Below, in pieces: positions 12,501-25,379 of a stretch of DNA of 64,000 nucleotides (the first letter of the stretch is position 1; the number at the start of each line of letters is the position of its first letter). A model generated the notes under the pieces. That model worked only from the letters and a program-made list of their open reading frames with translations. It searched no databases and was not told where the DNA came from. The DNA comes from Syngnathus acus (taxonomy: Eukaryota; Chordata; Actinopteri; Syngnathiformes; Syngnathidae). Both the position numbers and the translations under genes were made by a program. The stretch is from positions 13,348,916-13,412,915 of the forward strand of contig NC_051101.1 in assembly GCF_901709675.1 (NCBI RefSeq). Reading direction: 5' to 3'.

Positions 12501-15500
12501 GTTATTCCGCCACGGGAGCGTTCAAGTGTTTTCCAATCATGGAATCCGCCGGCTCAGAGCCCCATGCGTCGCCCGGGAAACCTCCCTCATTTGTCAAACA
12601 CGATTGGACTTAAATAAAACGCGGCGAGCGGCCCACCGCTGCCGCCGCCTCTTTTGTATTGAGATGAGCGGCCAAGATGGATGCCGCCGCCGCCGATTAG
12701 TTCGCCTGGTCGCATGTGCGCGCATGCCTAACAATAGGCAGAGCTAATCCATCTCCTGATTTGTTTGTTTTTTAGCTTAGCCTCACCTTAGCTTGACGTC
12801 TTCTCAGTTTAGCATCTTGGCATTTCCTAACAGGTTTTGTCTGTTTTCCCAGAAGCTGACGTGGAAGACCAAGGACGTGGATAAGTGCACCGTGCGAGGG
12901 AAAAACAGCGTAAGGATCTCATGCACAGTCTGGCACCCTGGCTTACATGCATTAACGGCAGATTTGATTGTTTTCTCCCCCTCTGCGTGCCAGGACGAAT
13001 GTTACAATTACATCAAAGTTTTGGTGCCCCGCAACGATGAGACGTTGTTTGCGTGCGGTACCAACGCCTTCAACCCAACATGCCGTAACTACAAGGTACC
13101 AACACGTCATTTGACGTCAAATTGTCGAGTGTCGGCGGTCATGTTTTTGTCACGTTGTGTCATCAGATGTCGACTTTGGAGCAGGACGGTGAGGAGATGG
13201 TCGGTCAGGCTCGTTGTCCCTTCGAGTCGCATCAGTCCAACGTTGGGCTTTTTGCAGGTAAGTGGACATCACAAAATGGCGGCGGCGGCGCCGCACTGTA
13301 TTTGTGCAAATGTCTGGCTTTGCACCACAGGAGGCGACTTCTACTCGGCAACTATGACCGACTTCTTGGCGAGCGATGCCGTCATCTACCGCAGCCTGGG
13401 CGAGAGTCGCCCCGTGTTACGGACTGTCAAGTACGATTCAAAATGGCTGCGAGGTGAGCGCGTGGTGTCGCCGTTGTCCCTGTTGTTGCCGCCCCGATAT
13501 ACAAAGTCACACATGTCCGTCCTCCCCTCGACACCAGAGCCTCACTTCCTGCACGCCATCGAGTACGGAAACTTTGTGTACTTCTTCTTCAGCGAGATCG
13601 CGGTGGAGTACACGTCGCTGGGCAAGGTGAGACCCTCGTACACATGGTCGCTCGGCACTGGCCTCTTATTTTTTTCCTTTCCGTATTGGATCCTGGCTCT
13701 CTGGCGCCCTCTAGGTGGTTTTCTCCAGAGTGGCGCGCGTGTGTAAGAACGACAATGGCGGTTCTCCTCGAGTTCTGGAGCGCTACTGGACGTCCTTTCT
13801 AAAGGCCCGCCTCAACTGCTCCGTGCCGGGCGACTCCTTCTTCTACTTCGACGTGCTGCAGTCCCTCACTAACGTGCTTCAGATCAACCGCCGGCCCGCC
13901 GTACTCGGCGTCTTCACCACGCAGGCCAACAGGTCGGTATCACGGCGAGCCGGTCCAGGCGTGCCCGCCGGTTCTTTAGCCAAAAGTGGTTTTGGGTTGA
14001 CTCCAGCTCACCTGTGACCTGGAATGTACAAGTTTGTTTGGTCTCTCACCGATCTTCCCGCAGCATCACCGGCTCGGCCGTGTGCGCCTTTTATATGGAC
14101 GACATCGAGAAGGCCTTCAGCGGGAAGTTCAAGGAGCAGAAGAACAGCGAGGCGGCCTGGACGCCCGTCCCTGACGAGCAGGTTCCCATACCAAGGTGAT
14201 GATGCTTCCTTAGCTTAGCCTCTCCTTAGTTGAGCTCCTTATTAGCTTAGCATTTCCTCCTTAAATTCTCCGTAGCCTCTTTTTTGGCAAAGTATCCTGT
14301 TAGCTTAGCTTCCCATGACCGCGCTATGGTGTTTGTTCCCCAGGCCCGGCTGCTGTGCCGGCGAAGGCTCAGCTGCTGACCTCAAGTCGTCCACCGCCTT
14401 CCCCGACGACACGTTGACCTTCATCAAGTCCTACCCGCTTATGGATGAAGCGGTGCCGGCCGCCAATAACAGGCCACTCTTCACCAGGACCACCAGCAGG
14501 TACGGCCAGGAGCACAAGTTCTTAAATGTCTCTGCCATGTGATGATGGGTTTAGAGTTGTGGAAGCTTCTCGAAAAACAGCAGCGCATGAAAAGGCTCAA
14601 GGTGCCCTTCAGTCTTTCACTTTAGCCGCTCCATGAGAACTTGCCAATGTGCAGAAGCTTTTATTGAAAAGACCAGCAAGCAGGATCGATGTGGGGTCTC
14701 GGAAGGGAGGATTAACAGGTGAAGGGGAATGAGAGCGAGATGGTGAGGCTTGAAGATCTGATGATTGATTTCTTGGCGTGGGAATAAAGACCCATATCGA
14801 GAAAAGTACAAGAAGAGCGTTTCCCAAGAACCTTCCAAAGTGGAATAAACTCATTTCAAGATGAAATCTAGACAGCAACCCGATTGTGATGTTTGCGTCG
14901 TCACAGGTTCAAGTTGACTCAGATCGCAGTGGACACATCGGCGGGCCCCAACAGGAACTTCACAGTGATTTTCTTGGGTTCCGAGGACGGCCGAGTCCTC
15001 AAAGTTCTCACCAGCACGGATGGAAACAACCAGACGCTCAGCACCACAATCCTGGAGGACATCACGGTCTACAACCCCAACAAGTAAGAACGGAATATTC
15101 CGCCTGTCTCCTAAATTCGCTTCACTTATTTTTTGTTTACTTTAGCCGGCGGCCGTTTTGTTTTCTGACGACAGTGCATCAAAGCTTGTTCCACTTGTTC
15201 TCTCCCAGATGCAACGTGAGGGGGGAGGAGCGTCAGGTGTTGGGGATGGAGCTTGACCGAGACCACCGCGCCCTCTTCGTGGCCTTCTCAGGCTGCGTCA
15301 TCCGCGTGCCGCTCAGCCGCTGCGACGACTACGACTGCAAGACGTGAGTGGCCGGCCGCCTGTAGCCAATCAGAAGCCGGAATAGAGTGAAAACAAAATG
15401 GCGGACAACAACATTGAATGGAAGACAAGTGGAAAGAAAAAAGTTTGAATGACACGTATGCTTGTTTTTGTATGCATCACTTTCTATTTTTGGGCGAGGA

Positions 15501-18500
15501 ATGCTTAACTCAGTCAACCCCTCGAAGCCCCCCCCCCTCGTTTTGATTTCGCCTCCTTCCGGAATTGAAGTCCCATCGCACGCTAACGTCTCAGCAGCAC
15601 GCGCACTTTCACTGCCAGATTGGATCCAGCTGATTGACTAGGCGCCAGTGTTGGGGGGGACATAGCGGAGCAACACTGTACACACATTTGTAATTAAAAG
15701 GTATTTTTCCGCTGCTCTGTCTTGGGTGCCCCGCAGACGCTGCCTGTCCTCTCGGGACCCATACTGCGTGTGGCTGAAGGCTGGAAAGTGTGTCGCCGCC
15801 ACACCCGGATCCAAGTAAGTCTCTCCAATCTGTTGGCAGCATTATGACATCACAGTGACATCATCAAATAGACAGAAATAGCCGACAGACAGCTGGATAA
15901 AGGTCAGGCTGTCGATTGACGGTCAAGGCTCGGATGTGCGTGGCAACCGGCTGATTTTTCCACTCCACGTTGTGAGCGCCGTTTCCCGGAAGGCCACTTT
16001 AGTGATGGAAAGAAACGACGGTCCCACCAGCGACTCGCTGAGGTTTTTGATTTACGAGCACTTTGGAGAGCGGTAGAAGCGGGCCAGAACATCCGCTGCA
16101 CGTTCAACTATCCAGACGGAGTCATAACAAAGGAGGTGACATTTTTGGAATGTCAGCAAAGAAGAAGACGTGGATTTGATCCCAACATCTGCTTTGGATC
16201 TTCTTGTCGTCTTTTTTGGGACTTGTGAGGATCCAAAAGAGCGAGCAAGCCAAGCGCTGACAATGGAAACACATGTGACACAGGTGACATAAGTTGGAGT
16301 CAGTCTCCTGAAAGGTTGCGCTCGTGGTTGCCGCGCAAGCTTGATGACATCTTCAACTATTATTTCACCTCTGCTTTTATTTCTGTGACAAAGCTGTCAC
16401 ACGGATGCTGGAAGCTCAACCTTTATTTTTCAAGTTGAGTGTGACGACAACTCTTCTTTTTTTTTTTTTTTCCCTCCCTCTTTGTGGTGCTCTGCAAACG
16501 CTGCTCTCCTTCACAGTGTATAAACAAACAAAAAAAGTTTTGTCCAGAAACTTTTACAAGTCACAGCAGGAAGTCTGAACAGAAAATGACAGCTGGTTCT
16601 GGTGTCGGAACTTTTTGTCTTGATTGCCCACCTGGCTGTCTCAGCCGGCAAAACATCATCACCGGTGATTTTGTTTTTGTACAGAAGCGAACTGCAAAAA
16701 AAAAAAAAAAAAAAAAAATCACCAGTCAGGTTAAAGACAAAAGACTGACCATGTTACAGGATGTGATGTCATCATATTGCACTTAAACATGGATTATAGG
16801 AGCGTCACCCATGGTCATATTCCAAAATTAAATTTGTCATTATGTGAATAATAAATAAATATAAATGTATACATAATATTTATAATTAGAATATATAATT
16901 CAATACATTTAATTGTGCGAATAATGACCAATTTAATTATGTCAAGAAGGTGGGGTTTTTTTTTTCTTTTTTTCGGTAGCTGACGTTTGTGTTTTGTGTG
17001 TCCACTCAGAGGCGCCTTTGAACAGGACGTAGAGAACGCCGCTCTTCTCCATCCTAACACCTGTCACGGTGAGTCGGCCATATTGTTTCCTCAAGACATC
17101 AACATAAGGCCTATTGAACGCACCGTCACAGGTGTCATCTCGCGGCTCGCTAGTTAGCATGTACTCGCTCGCCTCCTCATCCAATCCCGGAGTTTGTCTT
17201 TTTAATTGCGTGAAGCTGACAGAGTCAGTTTGTCGTCAGTCGGCCGTGAAGAACGTTCCGGGCGAGAGGCTTGTTTTTTCCGTCCGGCGCAGAGACGCAT
17301 TACACACGTTCAACAACGTCGGCGTCTTTTGGCAGCTGAAAGGAAAAACAAATGTCAATCATGTCAGGTTTAGACCCCCAGCCGTTACCCCCTCCACAAC
17401 CATTTGCATGAAGCATTAGCATGTCCCAGTCGTGCCGTGGGCGTGCTTAACATTTCTTTTTCCAGCTCCTCCTGTGATCCCATCTCCAAAAGTGCTTTAA
17501 TCTTCCCGCTTGGGTGACGCGTTTGTCTCAAGTGTCGTTTCGAGCGCTTCTATGCGTCAAGCCGACAACAATAACACAAAACGACAAAGGCGACGACAAA
17601 GAGATGAGTCACGGCGAAGAGCGGGAATTCTTGACGGGGAAAACTAATTGTAAGTGTTTTTTTTTGTTTCCCCATCTTCAGATGTCCTGGCGACCACTCG
17701 TAAGCATAACACGCCTCTGGACTCGGCTTACGGTTAGTTCACACGTTCCCTTACTTCCTCTCCGCAAATGGCCATTTGTTCCTCCATTTTCCGAACGCCG
17801 CCCGGAAGCTTCCGGAATCTTTCATTCGGACTGCTCGGTGACAGCTTAAACATGGCGGCCATTGTCCTTAATGGCCTTTATCCCCGGGGAACGCCATCCC
17901 CGTCATGTCTCATTTGGCTCACCGGCGCCCGCGGCGTACTCAGAATGGAGTATCGGGACGCGGCCGAGCTGGCCGGCCGGCGCACCGATACGACCCGAGA
18001 GGCCCCGAAGGAAAAAATTGTTAACGTTTGTCACGAGCCCCTGTCTTGGCAGACGCAAAGCCACATTGTGGGTCAAGGGCCATTTTGTTTCTCTTGACTG
18101 ACCGCCAACAGCACTGAATGGCCGCCAACACCACTGACCTCTAGAACACAGCTGACTGACTGGCCACACAGCGTGGCTAACGACTAACAAGATGGGACTG
18201 ACCGCTACACGACTGATGGACGGCTAACACGACAGACGGATTATTAACATGCTAACCAACTACCCGCTAATCCAACCAAGGCTGTGTTTGGAATCCTTCC
18301 ATAATCCGCTACCTGGGCCCTCTGTCGTGAGTTTACGAAGTTGTAGTGCTGTTTTCATCGTGTATTGTAATGAAATCTTTGCCTGCGGACTTCCATACTT
18401 TCACTTCCTGGAGGCGGAGTTTGCGCTACGCTGTAGCTTTGATGCTGCGGCGCAGTGTTTGATACCCGCCGTATGCACCCTGATGCTCGCCGCTCTTTTG

Positions 18501-21500
18501 TCTCCTGAAAGATTTATCGCGCTAACAAAGCCGATGGATGGCGTGAGGCCTCCACTCGGCGAAGCGCCTGACGCCATCTTTCTTCCACTTCCCGTCATCT
18601 CAACAATGGCCGCCCGCAGAGAGAAAGGCGGAAGATAAACACCCACCAGCATATCCAATCAGATAATCCTCCATTGTGTGCGTCGTGGCCATAGAAACAA
18701 AAACCTTCACAATAATCAAAGGGAAGCGCAGATGGTGACGTGGCGGGGATGCCGTCGTCTGGCACGCCACCAGCAAGATGACAAACCGAGGCCTTTTTTC
18801 TCCCCTTAAGAGCCATTTAGCACGCTGCTAACAGGAGGGCGCTAATGAGCTATCAAGCATGCAGCGTGTCAGCAGACAATATGTCTGACATTTGACAAAG
18901 ATTCCACCCCGTTATAGTTGAAACTTTCTTTCAAACAGAAAATGGAAATCCCATGTGACTGGCTGCTCCCGGGACGAACGCAACTGATGGCTAACGTGGC
19001 TGACTGCTAATTTAAGTGGTAGCTCACATGTCTGACACAACTAGGAGCGCTAAAACGGCTTTAGCTAACAGCTAGCGGCATCGCACAACATGTGAGCTGG
19101 CCACCAACTGTGGTCGCCATGCTAACTTCTAAACATCCTGTCAATCTGTTATAGATTGATTGACAGATTAGTGTACTCACCGGAGCGTGTATCTGAACGA
19201 ATTTTTCTCCCGAATCAGGAAGTTGATTGACGAGTCAACTAATCAATCACTGTGTTGCCCCTCCCCCTCCTGTTCCTATCCCTTCGCTGCGACCCACAGG
19301 GAAGGCACCACCCACAAGCACCGGCCCGTCCAATCATAAGGGAGGCAGGTGACCCTGAAGAGGTCCAGGTCCGGACAGGCCCTCCCTACGAGGGGGGGCA
19401 AGGTCACCTGACTCGGAGCCAATCATTGTGGAGATGGAGGGTAAAGGGGAGGGGCTTATATCCACGAGGGGTTTGCGCTGCTGGGCCCCCCTACGGCTGA
19501 CTAACAACCAGTGACCCGCATTACTAACTAATGCGACTGACTACTTAACACGACTGCCATCACTGCTAACACAATTGACGATAACTTAACATAACCATGA
19601 CCCGCAGTCGTCTTGACCATTTGACAAGCGGGAGCCGACCGGGTGCAGATTGCTGACTTGAACACTGCAGTGAAAAGTCGGGCTAATGTTAGCTTGCTAA
19701 CCATTACAACAGCACAACAACCCAAAGGATAGGAGGTTGTGCCCAGCAGATGCCTCAAAACGAATTCCTAAGAATATTTCATCTTTTTTTCATATAAATA
19801 TTAATAAGTTTCGCGGGTCACAAACGTGGTCTGCACAGAAAGCGCTGACTCCAGTCTTTAATATGCAAACTCCGTATGGACCAGACGTTCATTAAAATAT
19901 GAAAAACCTGACCAATCAGCAGTGACGGAACCGGTCATGTTGCCAAAACCACACGGAATATTGGAAAATGTATAAAAGGTGACTGATACGAATTTTTTTT
20001 CACAAGCTTTGACTTTAAGAAACACTGCGGCTGATTGGGTTGCCTGTGGGTCATGTGACCAAGATTCAGTAGAAGGAGCTGCTAATACGCAAACCTGTTA
20101 CATAAATACATGCAGTAAGTGCACTTAGAGTTTTGTTTTTTTGACGATACCGACTGGGCCCACAGTGCTGTCCGTCCCCTGCTACCCCTCATCCCACCCT
20201 CTGTAGTCTTTCCTGCCGTGACCTGCCTGCTTCCCCACCCAGCATCTAACCCACCAAAATGTACCCCACCATGAGCTCCCCACCTCAAAGCTGCAGTCAA
20301 CATCCAAAGTGACTTCCTCTGTCTTTACGTTTGGATGCTGGAGCAAAGAAAACTTCCCGCGTGGCGTCGTATTCCCGCTCGAGTCACTGGGAAGTTTGCT
20401 CAAAAAGTTCTCTGCATGCAGTTCGTGCATGAGTTGTCAGTGCTCTCCATCTAAAGGCGTCAAACACACATACGGCGCATTCAGTTGGAGGACGCTGACT
20501 CGGCAGTGAAGGCAGCGCAATCTCTCAGATTTGTGACTAGGACCGACGTGACTGACCGCAAACACAAATCAACGCTAACAAAACTGATTCGCAGTACGCA
20601 GGTGGCTAACACAACCATGCTAACAGCACCGACGAATGGAACTGACTGCTAACACGACGAGCAGCGGCCAATCAGAGTCCAGCGCTCACATTCGATCCGT
20701 CATTGTTGTTCTTTTTTTTTTTTGCATCAAACATGAACAAATGCTTTTGTAAAAAAAATATTGAAGGAGCTCATCGATTATCTCCCACCTGAATTCAGTT
20801 GCTAATTGTGCGTGCGTGCGTGTTGGGGAATGAAAAGGTTTGGATTTGCTGTTAGCTTGGCGGTGTTGCGCCGCGATTGCATGAGCTCGTAAACAAAGCC
20901 TGAGGCGGCGGCGCTGTCAGGATGAAGAAGTCATTAAGGAACAATTACACGCCCTCTTGAGCTCACACTCACTCCCACTAATTACTGAACTCTTTTGACT
21001 TTATTAAAAGAGCAAGTCTTGACTAGAACTTCAGCTCTATTTTTTTTTTCCTCCAATGGACTTCACATGACATCACCCGCCTCTCAACGTGAGATTTTTT
21101 TTTTCTTTTTGGACGTGTTCATAAGCTCATTTCCGGTGACTTTGGGTATTTGTTTTTGGACTTCTGTTTGAAAATCTTGCCCACTTGCACCGCTTTGGTC
21201 AGAGTACAAAAACAGCAAATAGTTAAGTTTCTTGATTTTTATTTTTTTAATTTAGTAAGCTTGCATGCTTCCAAATTCCATTTGAATATGGATCACTGCC
21301 TACGTAAGCATCCAGAAACACGATTGTCGTCCCCGCCGTTTTGTGGCCAACCGGTTGTGTCGTCTCAAGGACTTTCCGTCACTGAAGCGTAAGGAAAGCC
21401 TCGCTGAGACACTTTGTTGATGGGAAAGCAGAAAGACGGCGCTCTGTCTGTTTTCATTCCAGCGCTTGGTGTTTGTCCTCCCATGACACGGCGACGACGT

Positions 21501-24355
21501 GTGCTGATGTTTGCCTTTCAAAACGTTTTCCCAAGTGGCATCCTGTCAATCACATCTTGCTCTTTTTATTCCCCCCCCCCCCCCCCCCCCCTCCTCTTCC
21601 AACATAAAGACATAGTTTGCTCATCCATACTGGGACATAAATGCATCACACCCGTCTAAGGAAGGGAAGATGAAATGTAAACGTGCCGTCATGTGACCAA
21701 TTAATTCGCCCAAGTTGTCGTGCGTTCAAACAATAGTCGGATGAAGAAAGCAAAAAAAAAGACTTTGCTTGGATGTTGCTCTTCCTTGCGTCGTCTTTAT
21801 CTGTCAGCAGACGTCTGACACTTTCAGGCCCGCAAAGCCTCTTGGGAGTCGACGTTGTTGTCTGCCACGGTTGCCATGACGACCCCCCCTTTCTCCTCAC
21901 ACGTTGCACGACTTTCACACTTTTTGTCTGCGCACTTATGGAAAATCATCTTGATTCCGCGACTACTTTCTTTGTCCGGCTCACTATTTGAGCAAAAATA
22001 TTGGGACACAGCTCAACTCATCTGCATCTCAACGTCTCCTCTTAGGAGCGAGCCATAGATCACCAAGGCTGCGATCAGTATCGATCAGCAGAGCTGAGCG
22101 TGCGTGTTCACATTTTGTCACTCGTTGATTTGAATTTGCCCTTCAACTGACACTAAATAAGAAAGACAAGGAACACGTGAGCGTCAAGGTTAATTCCAGC
22201 CTGAAAAAGATGAAAGTGCTACTCGACTGCATATTGTTAGTTAATTATTGATCAGTCAGCGTGATGAGTCATCATCTTAACGATCATCGTCTCGTTAACA
22301 TCGTTTGGTCTTTTTCAGCAAAGATTTTCTGCCGCAATTCTGTTGCCGACCTGCATGTTCGCACATACGCACATGCATATGCTAATGAGGGAAGCACACG
22401 CACACCAATGTGTCTTGCGGGCGCCAGCGTAGAGGAGGCGTGACACCCCAGATGGTCGGCAGTGTGGACCAAGGTCGTTTATACACACACTGTGTCAATT
22501 AAGTCCATTTTGAGCCTTTTGAGTGGCGGCCATTTTGTACGCTGCTGGAGCGCCGGGTGGCAAACAAAAATGATTGACAGCTCCTGACGACTCAATTGTA
22601 CTTCTTCCCTCACTCTCTTTTTTCACACCCCCCCACCATTAAGGCTCATGTACACTCTGTATCTCTCTGTGCTGAACTCCTTCAATATTTCTTGATGTTT
22701 TGGGTGTCCATGGATGCCTTCTTAGGTTTTCTCTCTCGGGCCATGTTTGGTTTTATTCCAGATTCAGCCGCAAATGTACAGGTTGCAAAGTCATCGAAAA
22801 GAGGAATTGTTTGGAGATTTCCACAATGCATTTTACAGCCAGCATATTGAAATGGAGTCATCCATTTGCTCCATGGCAGCGCAGCAAACCATTAAAGTAA
22901 AAAAAAAAAGAGAATTGCATGAAATTGCTTCCTTGTGCAATAATTGATTAATGATGTCATGCGGTCTAAACCAGAATAGAATGTTCAAGTGTTGAGTTTA
23001 GGCTGAAACCCATTTAGGGACAAGTGTGTCAATCAAGCCATCCAGTCATAAGAAATTGAACGAATGTTACCAATGTGAAGCCCAAAAATATCATTTGATG
23101 TCAACAATTGTTGTTTTTCAGAGCGTTCGCCGACCTTCCGAAGTGGACAAGAGCAACCACAAGCGTCCACATACACGCTGCTGATACGCCTGCGTCCTGG
23201 TGGCCTTCGTGCTGGGCGCCTTCCTGTCAGGCTTTTTGGTGTCCTGCTATTGCAACCGGGCCGGGCACAAGACCCGGAAGCTCCCCAAGGACCCCGAGGT
23301 TCAGATCCCGCACGCGCTGTCCCTCCGCAGCCTGGCCAAGCTCAACGGCCTCCTGGAGGGCGGCGCCGGCAAGGAGGACAAGCTGGACACGTCCTCCCCG
23401 AAGATCTACAGTTCTTTGTTCTCCAAGGAGGCGCCCAGGAGGAGCGCCCACCACGGCATGTCCGTGGGGGACCTGGTGCCGCCCCACCACCACCATCACC
23501 ACCACCTGCGCTCGTCCTCGGAGCTCTCCGGTTTGCCCACGCCGGACTCCACGCCCGAGCTGCCCATCAAGAGCATGAAGGCCTTCCGGAACCAGTGGGA
23601 GAAGAACCACAACTGCAACAACGCTTCGCGCTCGCCTTCGGCCCACGTGTTCCCTTACGCGGCGTCGCGTCTCCCCGACGAGCGGAAAGTCTACAACGCC
23701 GAGCGGACTCCTGCCGCAACACCCTGGCTACGTCCCACAAGGTGATGGAAAGTCACCTCATTGGACGAGCTGCTCAAACACATCCACGATGGGGGTGGCG
23801 CCAAGACGCCGCAGCTCGTCAGCCCGGCGGCGGGACATCATATCGGTGGGCCGGCGGCGGGGCACCTGGCCTACGCTGGCCGCGTCCAGCCCCATATCCC
23901 AGAAACGGAGTCGGCGCCATACTATAGCTCGTCCACGCTGCCCCGCGACAGCCTGACCCGCCGCATGGACGTCCCTCCGGACCCGCCGCCTCCACCGCAC
24001 ACGTCTACGCTGGAGCGTCGCCAGTCCTCGTCCCAAAGGCATTCCTTCATGAGCGCTGGCGGGGCAGCTCTCCCGCGCCATCACAGCTTCAGCCAGCGCA
24101 TGAGCGCCGCCGCCGGCCACCAGCCGCCACCCCCTCCTGGCGCGCATGAACTCCACAGGAAGCTGCGAGGGTCACTTCCCCCTCCTGCCTCCCGGGTACT
24201 TGGCGCGCTACAACGCCGCCCAGCAGGACGGCCCTCTCAGGGGCGGCAACGGCGACATTCGAAGGGGGGCCCCCCTAAAACCCGACGCCCCGCCCAAGCC
24301 GCTCTTTATTCCCGCCTCCTCGCCCGTCAGCCCGCACGCCAACTTCAACTACTGA
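9526..24355 (+). CDS. sema6: Class-6 transmembrane semaphorin (SEMA6C/SEMA6D-like), 17 coding exons with frame breaks in the first and last
   Basis: Axon-guidance ligand/receptor of the plasma membrane; class-6 semaphorins bind plexin-As. Coding exons: 9526-9693, 11956-12070, 12365-12422, 12853-12909, 12994-13095, 13167-13257, 13331-13453, 13538-13626, 13715-13932, 14064-14195, 14344-14499, 14907-15083, 15209-15343, 15737-15814, 17010-17068, 17682-17732, 23122-24355. Exons 2-16 join in frame through GT..AG introns. They encode the sema domain ([58 protein letters not shown]), then a PSI-type segment ([11 protein letters not shown]) and a juxtamembrane DSAYG. Exon 17 holds the membrane segment ([18 protein letters not shown]) and a proline/serine-rich tail ending HANFNY. 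The tail's [11 protein letters not shown] resembles SEMA6C; its [15 protein letters not shown] and SSSQRHS resemble SEMA6D, so the paralogue is unsettled (fish sema6e is possible). Exon 1 has a good Kozak ATG at 9526, but the leucine-rich signal peptide is one frame off. Exon 17 needs several one-base shifts. These may be assembly errors or decay. Confidence 0.88.
10052..10092. repeat. Perfect 18-bp hairpin in semaphorin intron
   Basis: GACAGGATAACAAGCTAT at 10052-10069 is followed, after a 5-base loop, by its exact reverse complement at 10075-10092. It lies in the intron between coding exons 1 and 2. It could be a cruciform-forming relic of a tiny mobile element. The stem is much shorter than a typical pre-miRNA stem. 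Confidence 0.85.
17733..23121 (+). other. Last (5.4-kb) intron of the semaphorin
   Basis: This lies between a clean donor (GTTAGT at 17733) and the acceptor before the last exon. No conserved exon was recognised inside, although class-6 semaphorins are known to have alternatively spliced exons just before the membrane segment, so one could be missed. It contains scattered copies of a degenerate word family related to ACTGACTGCTAACACGAC (18090-18260, 18960-19110, 19495-19620, 20530-20690), a 21-base C run at 21571-21591, and a local inverted repeat CTGTCAATC/GATTGACAG near 19138-19168. Confidence 0.6.
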
Positions 24356-25379
24356 CACTGTTTGGGACACGGACCGATGCCTCAAGTTGACGTGGGAAAT
24401 TATCTTTGTACCATATTGGTATTGTTCTCTTCGATGCTACATTGACCGACCTTTCATCGCTACGCAGCGCAGAGCGGAGCAGCTGAAGGCCTCCTCTGTG
24501 TGCGACAGTGACGCCGCAACTACATCATCGACAATGACATCCACCTCGAAATGAATGACAACGACGACATTGACTCAATTTACTAACTATATCAACAGCT
24601 CGACTGTCCGCGTCGACATGAGCAAATACACGGCAACACAACATTGACAGTGACGCAAAGGTTGCACAAAGTCGCGGTAAAGACTTGAAGCGCTGCGATG
24701 CTTGGTTCTCGTTTTCTTTGCGATGTCATTGTGTTTGATAACCAGAATGTGTTTATATTATGCATGTGTGTGTGTGCGTGTGCGTGTGCGTGCGTGCGAG
24801 CGAGCATGTGTATACTGTATGTGTGTGTAGAGCCACATACAGTATATACTATCTGCAGTATATATAAATAATATATATATATATAAATGTGTGTCAAGTT
24901 GTGATGACAAATTAGCAAGAAAGTAACTTTTGTCTTTTGCCTTATTATACTCGAACTACCCCTAAAGCCCCCCCGTCCCCGTCCCCACTCCAAGAAACTA
25001 AACCACAGCCAAAAACTGTCAACAAATACATTTGGGGATTTTACTCAATGTTTCCTGAAATGACTTCACTGCATCACAGAATCTTGACTTGATTGTCGTT
25101 TGGCCACAGTTTTTTGTTTTTCTGTTTTTGCATCAAGATTCAATTTTTTGGAAGCCCACCTTTTTAGGGCCACAGCAAGACCAGTCTGCTGAAGCGGATG
25201 ACTCACTGGCGCCTTTTTTTCTTCTTCTTTAACGTTTGATTGTTGTTCATGTGGACATTTCTCCAGTGGGAACATTTTGGACCGCCTGAGGCCGACATTC
25301 CCGTACAAACTGCAACAACAACAATGGGGAGAGCTGAACTTCTTATTGACACACTTTGTGGCTAATGCTTGTAAATAAA
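24356..25379 (+). other. Semaphorin 3' UTR ending at AATAAA
   Basis: About 1 kb after the TGA at 24353-24355, with no further conserved reading frame, ending in a canonical AATAAA at 25374-25379. It contains a TG/CG-alternating microsatellite and AT-rich hairpin-forming sequence at 24765-24895 (ATACTGTATGTG against CACATACAGTAT, then a TATA run). The UTR extent is inferred from the first canonical signal; shorter forms may exist. Confidence 0.55.
25374..25379 (+). terminator. Polyadenylation signal, semaphorin
   Basis: Canonical AATAAA about 1.02 kb after the semaphorin stop. It is followed within 40 bases by T/G-rich sequence. Confidence 0.5.

Noticed and set aside
13700-13720. CTCF-like GCGCCCTCTAGGTGG at a semaphorin splice acceptor
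   Set aside because: Reversed, it lacks two key core bases, and the sequence is explained by the acceptor and the start of exon 9.
12793-13746. 317-residue open frame on the plus strand
   Set aside because: It reads through semaphorin exons 4-8 and their introns; clean GT..AG junctions and phases show that only the exonic parts are coding.
23227-23927. 139-225-residue GC-rich frames overlapping the semaphorin last exon
   Set aside because: They are off-frame or antisense readings of the semaphorin tail. One (from 23250) matters only because it shows the shifted [18 protein letters not shown] segment.
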